Shown here piece after piece: positions 42,960-55,138 of a stretch of 64,000 nt of DNA. This stretch comes from Symsagittifera roscoffensis (lineage: Eukaryota > Xenacoelomorpha > Acoela > Convolutidae): NCBI RefSeq assembly GCF_963678635.1, contig NC_087063.1:30020599-30084598 (forward strand), in the 5' to 3' direction. Under the pieces are notes generated by a model. The model did no database searches and was not told where the DNA came from. It worked only from the letters and a program-made list of their open reading frames with translations. Made by a program: the position numbers and the translations under genes. Position 1 is the first letter of the stretch, and every line of letters begins with the position of its first letter.

Positions 42960-44416
42960 GTAAGGAAGTCACAAATTGAAAAGAAATTGATCTCTTCTAG
43001 AATTTATTTGCTAACTCTACATTTGGTGTCATTTTGCGAAAATTTGTTGAGCAAATAGATGTAACCGAAAACATTTCTAGGCCTACTGAGCATACACGAT
43101 CTTTTAAACAGATATTTTTACAAGATTAAGGATAAATTGCAGGGATCAATTCGATAAAATAACTTGAGAGATGAACGGTGTAAACTAGTGCCAATGTTTT
43201 AAGATTCATAAGGCATTGAAATGAGAAGTTTCGTTCAGTTATTTTTTAGCTGGCATGAAAGGCAATGGTGGAATACTTTCATCTAAACCGACTGAACTTC
43301 CGTTACCTCTATTTTCTTCAAGTCTTTTTCCTGCCACAATATCCCATCCAACGAAATCAAAATCTGTAGCCTTTAAGTAATAACTTGAGTAATGTGTTTA
43401 AAATATCAGGGTAGCCGGTTTTTGAGCCAAGTGGCAAAATGTTCCGACCATTCGTTTAAAAAGTATAAAAACTTTTTGTGCGTGTTGTGATGAGAAAATT
43501 AACCGAATGCGTATATAGGTGGTGAATTAGGCATAATCAGCAATAGTTGTTTTCGAATAACAAACAAGACAAAAAAATATATAATTTTTTGCAGAATTCT
43601 GATTTTTGAAAAAAATATAGCCAAGGAAACACTGAAACTAAGTTTTTCACATTGAAAATTGGTTATTCAGAAGACTTTATTGCTCGTAATTAGACTAGAA
43701 CTGAAAATTTGCAAACATGTTTTTCTCGACACATGAAAGTTTTTTGGAAATTTTTCTGATGTGCAAATTAATACTGAAAGGGGATTTCATGATGAAAAAC
43801 ACATCCGATTACAGAGTTCCTTCCCATTTTCAATGGTCTGAAAAGCACTGATAGCCGGTTGATGTACAAGTAGCATAGAATGTTCGATCAATTTGATTTT
43901 GAAAAAAAAATTCAAAAATAAGATTTTTTATTAACAAAAAATTATAAGGTTGATTTTTGCACTTTTTGTTGTGTAAGTATCCTGTTATTTTTTTCTCTTG
44001 AAAACGCTGTCGGGAGGTCAGCTTCTCTGCAAATCTCGTCTAATTTAGTCTGAAAGTCGACAATATTCAAACTAATTCTCATGACACTGTGACGATTCTT
44101 CTGATTTTTTTTTAGAATCCGAAACATTTCCAAAAGGGATTTATTATGATACCACACTTGACCAGCTACTGGCTTTTCTTGAGTGAGTCAAAAATGGTGG
44201 AAAGAAATATTTAGAAAAGACAGACCCCATTATATAGTTCCTTTCCTATCTCCGAGAGTGGTCGGAACTCTAACATAATCGTGCCAAATAAATGGTCTTA
44301 GATAATTTTGGTTTCCACTGGCGACGAATATTTTCCAGTCAAATACGTTTGTATCTTATTTGACTTTTTCGTCGACGAAGTGGGATTCACCTTTAAAAAG
44401 GACTGAATTGGTTAGA
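42960..44416. other. Intron, no gene seen
   Basis: A+T-rich sequence. Two loosely similar segments start GTAGCCGGTTTTTGAGCC (43412) and GATAGCCGGTTGATGTAC (43851), perhaps parts of a decayed repeat. Confidence 0.5.
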
Positions 44417-44424
44417 CTTGAATT

Positions 44425-44777
44425 CAGGGGCGCATCTCGGGCGAAAGTTCTGACGACCTTTTTTTTTTAGGTCGACCAAATTGATTTTCTGAGCTCTCCT
44501 AGAGCACAAAAAAGACGCTGTTTTGTCCAAATTTTCTGCGCCGCAGGCAAATTTTGGAAAATTTCGTCACAAAAATTGATTTTTTTTGGCGCGCGCTCCC
44601 TCTCAAAATTAGTATATATTGGCGCCAAAGGCGACTTTTAGAAAAATTTTAGGGTCGGTAGGCCAAAAATGGATTTCTTAAAAAGTACCAAAGGGGGGTC
44701 TCTTTGGGTCGGCAGGGGGTCGAATCCTTGAGGGGGGGGGGGGGGGGGTGTCCGCCCCCCGCGTAAATCGGCCCCTG
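44425..44777. mobile_element. hAT-like MITE with 8-bp target duplication
   Basis: Left end CAGGGGCGCATCTCGGGCG; right end reads inverted as CAGGGGCCGATTTACGCGG. The CAGGGG terminus and the 8-bp direct repeat CTTGAATT at 44417-44424 and 44778-44785 are typical of hAT transposons. The 353-bp interior is G+C-richer than the intron and encodes nothing. It contains a 17-G run at 44732-44748 near the right end. The intact duplication suggests a recent insertion. Confidence 0.9.
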
Positions 44778-44785
44778 CTTGAATT

Positions 44786-47700
44786 GTATTCTGGGCTTCT
44801 GATTGTTCCAAAAATGAACTTATGTACAGACGATGATTTTTATTTCGTTGGTGTCGGACTTGCTTTCGTTGTGCACGTTTTTTTTTACTTTTAGTTGCTC
44901 TTCAATTAGTTCCTGAATTGTATTCCCTCACCATTTGATATTTTTAGCTACCGGTAAGTTCGCTCTGAGATAACAGGTGTAACTTTGCCTATGTGATACA
45001 CCAATTTGCGTACTAAACTGTCTTCTACTGGTAAATACTGACATTAAATTTGCGCTAAAACTAATTTAATTACCTTAACAGCAAAAAACACCGATTTATA
45101 GCAAACTAGCATTTCAATGCTGTTCATACTACTTAGTCAGGATACCACTTGGTCCGATTTGCATTTTGGCAAAGAGTAGATAGATTTTTTGTTATTTTTA
45201 CAAAAGGATTACTTAATACCCAGATGGCAGACAGAGGTTAGGTTTCTAGGTCTAAAAACATATCTGACCAATCGGTATCCCTGCACCGTAACATACACTA
45301 GTAGCTATGCACATAAAGACTGCTACTACTTGTGTACAGCTTCGCAACTGATACTCAATGTGAGCTGTTGACCAGTTTCATTGTCATATTCCTTTTATAA
45401 CTCCAAAAGGATTTTCATAACTGCGACAAGCTTGAATGCGTTCCCGCGGGTATCGGAAATAGGGTGGTTTTATCGGATAAATTTAAATAGTTACATGTAG
45501 TTTAAGATCTGAAGTACTTGCTATCTACTCTATTTTTTCCCTGTTTCAAGTGTTATAGGTTGAAAAATACTCCTTATACTGATAGGTTATCATAAGTTAT
45601 CGATAAATATGGTTTTTAAATTTGCATCTCAGCTGGCCTGATAGCTCTTTTGATTTTCAACCCCCTGGCTATTAATTATGTACCAGACTGTTAACAAAAG
45701 AACGCAATGGATTCCCTCAAATATGTCGTTAAAAAGTGCTGATCAATTATGGTAATGGCCCTCTGAATCTTGAAGATAGACAGGTAATCTCTGCTCAGAG
45801 CTCATCATTAATTCAGCATTTTGAAGTGCACCGAAAATGAAATTGTTTGTTTTTGCAGGCGATGTATTGTTTTTGAAAACTGAAAGCTACTTTGGCATTT
45901 GCGTTGATCAAATAACGAATTGGTTTTGCCTTTTGCGTGGTATTTGTTTGGCTTTGTCTGTCTCTAACTACCGTGTTTTGGCCAATTTATTTGATTCAAA
46001 CTTTTTATCAAAAAATATGAAGCTTAGGACTGAAAAAGAAGATATGAAGATAGAGAAGAAAACACTTTTGCTGACGTGTATCTGAATTTCTCTACGAAAA
46101 CTGACACAGCTTGTTTTGATGATAGTTTCGGGATCTTTTTAAATAGGTTTCAAAAGGGAGTGCCTCATGCCAGAAGGTACGAATACCAGAATTTTACTTC
46201 AACCAATCAGAATTGGGTATTTAAATATTCGAACGAATTAGCCGGAAAAAGTCAGATTTAAACAGTACAAAGGACGAAAGAATTAAACATGCGAAAAAAT
46301 TAAGCGTAAGATTCAGCCAGTTTTAGGACAGTTGAGTATTTTTGTGCAATCGGCAGTTCTGTTAAGCTAATAGCCCCCAAAACTTTATTATGTGCTGAAC
46401 AAACATTTCAACCATCTGTACCATGTCGAATAATTCAAAAAACTGACCAATGCTATTCACTGCACATACTTAGGTGATGAATTTTCCGTCACGTCAGAAT
46501 TGATTTCATGATATATAGCTATGAAAAGGAAACTGAGTTGATTTCTTTTGCAAAAAGTGCTCTCAACCTAATGAGTTGTTAATTTTTTTTGGTAACAATT
46601 TTTTTCGGCTCAACGGGTGTCCAAGTTTTGTTCCGATGCTAATTTAACCTTCAATTGTCTTATTTGGCATGTTTTCTCAGAATCAACTTTAATCAAGACA
46701 AATTGAGAGAATAGAGTGAAAGTTTTAGATCTTAATTTTTTCATTGTTGTGTCAAAATTCCGGCAATTGTCAATACTCTTAGAAATTTTTGATCTACGAT
46801 TTTGCGATTGCACCGTTTTTGGTGATACGAACTGAAAAATTCAAGGTGTTGTTGTCGCGCAAATGCCTCCAAATTAAGAAACGAGCTCCAAAAATATATT
46901 TGCTTAAATTTTTCCAGTAAGTGTCGAAAAATTACATTATGACCCTAATTCAGCAAACATGTCTTGTGACTCAAGAATCTTTGGCTGTATAAGATCTTCC
47001 ATTATTTCAGATGAGCTCTTGAAATTAATAGTCGATCAAATTATTTTCGAAAAATTCGCCTATATTACAGATTTGCGCTTGCCATTTTAGCTAAACTTGT
47101 TTTTATACATGTCAACCATTTAACGGAGTTTTCGTGGTCAGATAAAACATTTCTCCTTGTGTAATTTTCTACATTCCGTTTTTCCAGGAAAAATCAGGTA
47201 TCACTAGGTTTTAAGTGAGTTTGTTTCATGTATCGTAATGAAACCTCTTTAACGCTTACGATTAGCAAGCAATATCAAATCAGAATAAAGACTTCTCTAA
47301 TAATAAGTTCAATTTTCTTAGCTTCTCCGGAACATTTTGTCTAAAGGTACAGATTACGCCTGGGACGGCTTATGGCATAGGTTCAAATACGACAGGAACC
47401 TGTTTTTTTTTTATCTGGAAACATTTAGTTCCAAGAGTCACCGACTTCTTTTGTGCTGCAAACAATTTTCATTGTGGAACCGTTAATTTTTTCATTTCTG
47501 TTTGTTATTATTCTAGCTCTGATTTTGTATAATTTCTTTTTGTTTGTTTTATTTTCTAAAAGATTTCGGCCGTAATGGAAACATTTTTTTGTTTTAGGCT
47601 CAGTTAGCGTTTACTCAAGTTTTTTCGGCTTAGTTGCTGCTCGAAAAATGTTTTTGAATAATTATTCAACGCCGTTGGTTGTGTTGCTGGACGTGTTTTC

Positions 47701-48888
47701 CTCAAAACCTGCACAGGAAATGGCTGCTCTTGTTTCATTTTGATTCGCTTGGTTTTTCCTTTTTAACAGAAAAAATCAATCGATCTTTAGTTTTTTATCA
47801 ATCCTGAAGGCGCTTCGAAGTTTCGACTCATTTCTTTTGACTAATGGTGCACATCAACAAAGCTTTATGACATCTCATTTAGGGTTTTTCCGACGCTTCT
47901 TCTCAAGAAGCAATAAAGCTGGAGGAAGTCAATAAAATTCAATTGGATTCATCTTTGATTTTTCCTGCCCTTATTGCAAAGGGGGAGGCTGATTGATCGC
48001 CGCTGTAAATCTGACTCTGAGTGATTAATCTGCTCTCAGACTACTGATCACCTGGCACATTTCGTCTGGGCTTTTCTTTGAAGATTTATTAACACAAGGT
48101 TGTAGGCGTAGGATGCTATCTTTTGAATCTGCGTTCCTTATCTACAATTTTTCATAAAGATAACACCATCATGACCGTATTTTCCTTCTATTTCAAGACA
48201 TATTTATTTTCCTTAAGCGAATTTGAAAGTGATTTTTTTTTAAATATGGTGTGCAAACTTATTAGGTTAGTTCAAAAAATATTTAGATTGAAAGATGGGG
48301 TTTTAAATTTTTTTGCTTGGATAGTATTATTGCTCAACTTAAACAAAACTGCTGAGTTTTTTTCGAAAATCCCTCTCACGAAAGGTCAAATCCCATGTCT
48401 ATACTATGAGAAATTCTTTGCGTTAAATTAGGATGTGCAATTTTTTAATAGGTAATTATTGAAGACAATTTATTTATTTCTTGGAAGAGCGTTGGGGATT
48501 CCGGATTAGTTTTATTGTAGTTGTAGATATATTTCCTCTCGAATGATTTTTAAAAGATGTACATACGGCCATGCATAAGGAAACTGAATCCTGTATTTGT
48601 TGCAATCCTTGGGGTTTTTTAAAGTGGAAAAAAATTACGCTTCTATAAAACGTGGTGTAGAAATTACTGTGAGAATGTCAATTGATGTTCAAATGATGCT
48701 CTTGATTTTATTTGTTGAAAATGCTTGGATCAAAAGATGCATTTAAAATAATTGTAAATGTTTCCGCGCTTAGTTTTACCCTGGTCGGTGTTAGCTGCTT
48801 CAGAATATATGTAGCGATGTTAGTAGCCTGCGATGTCAGGTCAGAACACTACTAATCAACTATGACCAATCAGCCTACTTCGTTTTAG
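44786..48888. other. Intron, no gene seen
   Basis: About 4 kb of mixed sequence. An open stretch at 45209-45369 (…DYLIPRWQTE…, several Cys) has somewhat coding-like composition but no convincing splice sites or domain. An R3-like tRNA core remnant lies at about 47357-47401 (GCATAGGTTCAAATAC then GGAACC), with the R3-type CAATTTTCATTGTGG near 47465. Confidence 0.45.
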
Positions 48889-48985
48889 ACTCGAGTGTTC
48901 CAGTACCTGGAGATAGTGATGAAACCCTTTTCCAAGACAACACCGGGACGGATGGTGCTATGCGAGATTGATCTTCAATACTCCG
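48889..48985 (+). CDS. F5/8C-like domain protein, third recognised exon (end of domain 1)
   Basis: Acceptor CTACTTCGTTTTAG, donor CCG/GTATGC; phase 0 in, phase 1 out, 32 full codons. It encodes TRVFQYLEIVMKPFSKTTPG then RMVLCEIDLQYS. The ending G-R-hydrophobic-L-C-E-hydrophobic-x-hydrophobic is the characteristic last strand of fucolectin / F5/8C-type domains (usually …LTLCEVEV). Both phases fit their neighbours exactly: phase 0 from 42959 and phase 1 into 63582. This short exon, with no start codon, completes domain 1. Confidence 0.85.
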
Positions 48986-51029
48986 GTATGCTTTGGATGA
49001 GCTAGAATCAGATTTTAGAAACAGGCCAAGTTGGCCGAAAAACAGCTTTTGCTTCCATGCTTAATTTGTGGAAAATCGACCTCTGACTTTTTTATCCTGA
49101 AATTAGAGTATTATCTGTTTTCTGTTCTACAACATAACACCGATATTATGACTCCTGACTTGTCTAAAGGTCGTCGCCATGATATTTAATGCTTTTTCTG
49201 AATGAATACGAAGTTAAAGCGTATTCGTTTTTTCTATTTCATAACACTCAAGTTCTTAGATTTATCAAGTATTTATATATTTAGCGACTAAATTTATAAT
49301 CAGGCAAACCTATCCAATTTTTATTAAGTCTTTTGAGGTGCAGAAAACTTCACTTTGTTTTGTTTAACTTAAATGCAAAGGTTATGTCAACATTATTTCA
49401 TTAAATATCTGCTGTTTTTTTCTGAAAGAGTATCAAATTTGTCGTACTTGAATTAAAGGGACTAGTTATTACATTAAATATCTGCTGTTTTCTTTCTGAA
49501 TGATGATCACATTTATCTTAGTTAAATTAAAGGGACTAGCTATCACATAAAATATTTACTGTTTTTTTTCTAAAAGAGTAAAAAATTATCAAATTTCTCG
49601 TATATAAATTAAAGGGAGTAGTTGCCTTTAATTTGGAGAATTAAAATCCATTAAGTTGTTCAGCTCTTTTGTCTATTGGGAATTATGCTGTTTGCCTTCA
49701 TGGTAAGACAGCAAAGTGGTCACTTTGCAATTCGATCTGTCCCAATTTCCGCTAGACGGCGAAGTACAATCAAATGTCAGGAAACAACCGATTTGCTGAA
49801 TTTAAATGCAATAAATGCGATCATTTTCCTTTTCCCGGCCCCGCTGTGAAGTATCTGACCTTATATTCTAGCTTAGATAATGCATTCGAAATGGTTACAA
49901 TGGAGTTTCAGATTTTTGATATTGATACATAAGGTATGGTGTGAACATCAGTTAAAAGCCATCTGGTTTTCATTGAATCGATCGAGCAAAAACATGTAAT
50001 TTTTAAAATCCAACTGCTCGCTAAATAATCCATGTACCGTCTCGTCTATGCAGGTTGCACATAATGTTTTGTTCTACAGCAAGTATCATTTATAAATCTA
50101 ATGTAGTTGAACCATACCAAATGGTTTGAGTATCAACTTGAGAAAAATATGCCACTGAATTTTTTTTTCATCAAGTCCAGAAAATCTCAGGTTTTTGTGA
50201 CTGAACGTGGTGAAAACACTTGATCGTGCGGTTCATCAAAAACATCATAAAAATTAGGTCTGAAGATTGCAGATTATGAGTTCTTCGACTCATTTATGTT
50301 GATTTAAATTAAACATGTTGAAATTTGACGGTTTATTCTATTCTATGCATACGCAATCGAAAGAAAATTGACGGCGTTTTAGTGAAATACGTTGGCTTTT
50401 TGTTAACCAAAAAGTTTTGTAATAATTCATTTTATCAAGGCAATATGATTTTTCTGAGTAGCTGCTGCATATTTCTGACTTTCGAAGAAAGTGATGAAAG
50501 TAAACTCTGTTGTTTCAAAATCAAAAAAAAGAAAGGTGTTTCTATGAATTTTTTTTCGATTTTGTATTGTTGTTGTTCTTTTTTTTTGAAAAAAGTTTTA
50601 AATTTTGATAATTTCTTTGTTTGTTTTTTTTTCTAATTTTATTCAACGCATAAGTTTCGAAATCGGATCTAAAAAAATTCTCATTAAAATGAAAAACTTA
50701 CAAATTGATTTGAAAAAAAATGGTTTAGTTTTATTTTGAAATTTTCATAAATACAAATAGCTAATTAATGAAAAAAGTTCCATAAATGAACGGTTTTTTA
50801 AAAAAAAAAGATCGTTTGTTTTTTTTTTGGGTTTGCTTGAGTTCACTAAGCGTGCCCCAACAGCTTCAAAATCAAATATTCGTTATATTGTTTCCTGCTT
50901 AGATAACTACTTTCTTTCTCATCAATGTGAAAAACAAGATAATGAAACTTGTTTATTTCGGAGTACTTTCGGCTAGACAGCCATAATCAGCACTGAAAAA
51001 TCTGCTTAGATAGTTTCGTATCTTATATT
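48986..51029. other. Start of 14.6-kb intron, no gene seen
   Basis: A+T-rich sequence with one short tandem array at 49400-49630. A 103-codon frame at 50325 is Phe/Lys/Cys-rich, intron-like, and not called. Confidence 0.5.
49400..49630 (+). repeat. Three ~85-bp tandem units
   Basis: Each unit contains ATTAAATATCTGCTGTTTT (third: ATAAAATATTTACTGTTTT), TTCTGAA..AG.. and AATTAAAGGGACTAG. Units differ at many positions. Confidence 0.8.
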
Positions 51030-51440
51030 AAGAGTCCATGAACCAAGTTCAGACTCTTATATAGGTCGCGATGGTTTTTTTTGCTCAAAATAACGTTTTG
51101 TGTTTTGGCTCTTGATTTTTTTAAGGTTCAGATCGTTTACTTTGTTAAAACAGCTCTTTCGAACAGCGAAAGTAAGAAGATCACCAAAAACGTGATCGAC
51201 TTCTACTTTCGAAAAGGGAATGTAAGTTTCAGAATTCCCAGCGGAATAAAAACTTTACCTATTGATCCAGTTTTCTCAATTTGAGTTAATTTTCTCAAGT
51301 AAATGTCTATCATAAATTGTTCAAGATTATCCAAGAACTTTAGCGTTAGAAAATCAAAAGTTTAGATTTTTCAAAAAATTTATGTTTTTTTTCCTGTTTA
51401 TTGCGTTCCTTGACTCTTTTCTTACTGTCTGTTGGCTATA
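51030..51440 (+). mobile_element. R1 repeat, copy e
   Basis: Head AAGAGTCCATGAACCAAGTT then AGACTCTTATATAGGTCG; body ACGTGATCGACTTCTACTTT and ATTGATCCAGTTTTCTCAAT; end CTGTCTGTTGGCTATA. An R3 element follows directly. Confidence 0.75.
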
Positions 51441-51445
51441 TTTTA

Positions 51446-51720
51446 CAATTGCGAGAGCAAGTGTCTTTTAATCGGGAACTTGTCAGAATTTCCAGATTCC
51501 TTGCCGTTTGGCCTGACGGTAACGCGGTCGCTTTTGCATCCTAAGGTCAGGGGTTTGAATCCCGGCTGGACCTTGTTTTTATTTTTCAGTATGTATAGAA
51601 TTCAAAAGTTTTCCTCTAAAATTGAATTGTCAGACTTCCATTTGGCTGCTCAATTTTTGTCGACTTAGGTGCCACGTTTCTATTTTTCTTATGCTATTAG
51701 CAAGTATTATGATAGTTGAA
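51446..51720 (+). mobile_element. R3 tRNA-derived SINE-like copy (best preserved)
   Basis: After an R4-like start (TTGCGAGAGCAAGTGTCTTT), the tRNA-like core at 51509-51573 has A box TGGCCTGACGGTAACGCGG and B box GGGTTTGAATCCCGG, and ends CTGGACC. The T arm (GGGG TTTGAAT CCCG) is intact, so pol III transcription is conceivable. A T-rich body follows with TTGAATTGTCAGACTTCCAT. The anticodon region (TTTTGCATC) is too altered to name a parent tRNA safely. Confidence 0.75.
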
Positions 51721-51769
51721 ATAGTTTTTTGTAATTTTTTAAAGTTTTATTAAATCTTTAGCAAATCTT

Positions 51770-52460
51770 TGATTGTTTGGCCGTTTTTTGAACCTTTGAC
51801 TTTTCTCGAAATTTATTCTCCCAAATCTGAGATTTTGGGCGCAACCGAAATACCGGGTTGTGGGAAGCTCCCCTACATAACCTAATACGCGCATTTTTTA
51901 ATGCAAAACGTTAAGGATCTCAAAAAGTTTTTTATAACCGTTTTTAAATCTATTTGACTTCTCATAAATTACTCTCCGATTATTGAGTTTTTGGGTTCAA
52001 TCGAACAACAGGCTACTTGATTATTTTCTGCTCAAGTGGATATACTCAGTTTTTAGTATACAAAAATTGTAATTCACGGAGAAATCAATTTTTTGACAGT
52101 TGTTTTTTTTTTTACTTTTCTCGAAAACAACCCTGCTCTTTTGGCTCAATCCAAAGAATGGGTTGTGGGATGTTTTTGCATACGCGGCTACGCCCAAATT
52201 TTTTTAAATATAAAGTTTTGGCCCTCGGAAAAAGTGAAGTTTTAATTTTTTATCCGTTTTTTGAAATTTGTGACTTTTCTCGAGAACTACCCTCCCAAAT
52301 CTCAGACTTTGTCTTCAATCGAAAAAAAAGGTTGTGTGAAGCTTCCTCACAACCTGCTTTTTTGGAAGAAAAAGAACTAGAATTTCGGAAAGTCATGTTT
52401 TTGAATTTTTCTTAATAGCTTTTCTTAAAAACTACCCTGTAAAGGTTGCGAGAACCGGCT
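51770..52460 (+). repeat. Diverged tandem repeat, ~200-bp period
   Basis: About three to four units share TTTTTTGAA.CTTTGACTTT, TCTCGA.AA.TA.CCTCCCAA, a CAATCGAA-like motif and GGTTGTG.GAAGCT. Related text occurs at 5440-5540. Confidence 0.7.
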
Positions 52461-52739
52461 GCGAGAATTTCGTATAGAAACAGCGACTCCTGAATTTTTC
52501 AATAAAAAAATGTTATGTCCTCAATGTTATGTCCAAATTTTTACTCTTACTTACTTTATTGAAGAAACAACCTAGGTTTTGGGCAAAAGTTATTGTTTGA
52601 AATTATGCATTTCGTTCCGCATCAGTATAACAAATTCGTTTCAACAATTATCAAACGCGTACCTCCAGCTTTAGCTGGACCCTAGTTAGTTTTCATCGAT
52701 ACATACAACAATTTTGGTTTACCTAGTTTTTTCAACTTT

Positions 52740-53265
52740 TTTAAGAGTAATGAACGTAGAGAAGACTCTTATATAGGTCTTGCTGATTTTAGTTTTTTTT
52801 CAGAAAATTTGTTCACACTCGATTTTGATTTTTCGCGGTTTGACTGGTGATTTTTTTTTAAGTTCAGTGCATTTCCATTGTTAAAAGGAAAGCAAACTCC
52901 ACTATCGAACAGTAGAAATGTAAAGGTCACGAAAAACATGATTGACTTCTAATTTCGAAAATGGAAATTAATTATCAGATTTCTCAGCGAAATAGAAGTT
53001 TTCTCAGTTTGGGTTATTTTTAACAAAAAAGTGTCCATCATAATTTGTTCTACAAATTCAAAGATCTTTAAGGCCATCTAGTTTTTTTCTTCGAAATTCA
53101 AAAGTTAAAGGCTCTTGAAAAAACAAGTCAGTTTTTTTTAGTTTCCTTGCGTTCATTGCTTTTTTCCAACTGTTAGTTGGTTATGTTCCATTTTTTTTAC
53201 TTTTGCTTTTTATGATTGTGTTGTGTCGCAAGTGGTGCGAAGCTCCGCTTCGCCTCTGTGTATAT
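52740..53265 (+). mobile_element. R1 repeat, copy f (head to tail, reference copy)
   Basis: Starts with the stem-loop (AAGAGTAATG…GAAGACTCTT), continues ATATAGGTCTTGCTGATTTT and ends GAAGCTCCGCTTCGCCTCTG, whose inner part GCGAAGC/GCTTCGC also pairs. It is about 525 bp with no coding frame. Stem-loops at both ends, lack of a clear target duplication and a tail shared with R2 leave the class open. Confidence 0.8.
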
Positions 53266-55037
53266 TTTGTAGCTTTTTCGTTTCAATCTTTTGTTAACCT
53301 ACTTAGCAGTTTGAACGTGGAGTCATCCTGAAAAAATCCTGATAATTTTGGTTTCCAAAGTATTTTGGAGCTCCTTTTAAGTAATTTAGATCCACCATGC
53401 TGTTATAAAACTTAAGTTTGATCAATGAAACTTTGAAGATGAGTCCTAAAATTAAAATTATAATTTTGGTTTTGAACTCAAGAGAATGTAACCGATTAGC
53501 TATTCCCTTCTGAAGTTTAATTTATTGGCATAGAAATGTAATCGTACTCGTTCTTAAGTGGTAAGGGTTTATGGCTTAAGATTAATAGAGTACCGCAAAT
53601 ATAGCGCATATTTTTGCTTTTCTCTAAAATGCCAAATTTGCGCGTAACTTCAATCTGAACACCAAAAAAATGAAAAATCAGTTTACTCGGAATTGAAAAT
53701 ACGTTCTTGAAACTGTTATTGACCAAAGCTTACTATGGTACCTGACATAACCCTTCGAGCTCAGTTTATTTATCGAAGAACGAAACATAAGTAAATTGGA
53801 ATTTATAGTAACTTTTCTAAAATATTTACGAAAACATCATAATTGGGTTTTTCAGCTGCAGTTATATTAATTTTAAAACCACAAAAAGGTTTTTTTTTCA
53901 AATTTTAGAAATCTTTGCATGAAAATAGTAGCCAGAACGTTCTGCGCTATTGGCACAGCGAATCTTTACACCTACCTTTTATTATGGTTTTGATATAAAG
54001 TTTTATTTTAGCGCTTTTTTAACACTAGATAAAATGTTGAGTCATAGCACTCTTCAGTGTTCTTTAATCCGACCATTGACAATGGGGAGTAACTTGGTAT
54101 TTGGATGTGTTCTAGTTTTTTTATTTTACTTTTTTCTTGATTTCCACGCAAAATCAGGCACCACAAATAATCATGGGATTGGTTCGAGTGATGTAACATA
54201 TTAAAGCCCTTTCAGTCGTAATTCGAACGACATTATAAATTTTGCAAAACTTTTACACAGTGTCGAGAAAAATCGGTTCGAAAATTTTGATTTTTTGTCT
54301 CATGTCAAGCGTGTAAAGCTTGCTTAATTTAGGCAGTTTTCTCTGGCTTATTTATGCCTACTTTCGAATCAAAAACTTCGAAAATTCAAAAAAAAATTTC
54401 TTCGATTTTTTCTTTTTTTTTTGTCATTTTTCTTTAAAAACTATTGTCCTATTTTAATTTGCTTGTTTTACTATGACTTTCGAGTATGCCTAAGTTGTAG
54501 TTTTTTTATACAGATCCTTCTATCTTACCTTGCAGAAAAGCGACACTAATTTGAAAAAAGTTGTGTTTTTAAGACTATTATCAGAACATGCTGTGCTACT
54601 TGCACAGTAACCGTCAATCCTTGTCTACGCTTGCGACTAGAATGCTTTATGAGATCGGAGCATGTCAAATTTTTGAGACAAGTTGCTAACCTGAAAAAGT
54701 CAGACAGAACTCTGAAAAACTCAGACAGAATCACTGAATCATTTCGTTAACTTTCATCTCTGTCGGAGACTTCATTCACAACGGTATTTTGAGCACGTCT
54801 GCTTGTACATATTTGTCTTGTTCTAATTTCGTTTTCGATATTGTTGGTTCACAACTCCAATTTCGAAGAATGTTTTTTTTTAATTTGTTTTTTGCTTAAG
54901 AGATTTAATTGGCTTATACTATTTCGTTTTAGCTGCTTAATTTTGCGACGTGAAAGAATATGTTTGGATTCGTTTGTGAGCTTTGGTGAGACTTGAAATC
55001 TTCGAGCTGTTAAGGTTTTTCGTTGCGCAAAATTTTT
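53266..55037. other. Intron, no gene seen
   Basis: A+T-rich sequence without coding character. An 84-codon frame at 53950 is not supported by any domain. Confidence 0.5.
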
Positions 55038-55138
55038 ATTGGCAAATGTATTAAAAGTCGATGAACGTCGCGAAGACTCTTTTGTAGATCGTGATGATTT
55101 TTTTAAAGGAAAATTCCCTAAATATATGCACGCTCCAA

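Noticed and set aside
45189-45371. Open frame with several Cys and coding-like composition
   Set aside because: No proper acceptor (it would need AAAAG), no domain match, and the neighbouring lectin-domain exons already join without it.
51432-52415. Open frames across 51.4-52.4 kb
   Set aside because: They run through the R3 core and the ~200-bp satellite; translation is repeat-derived.
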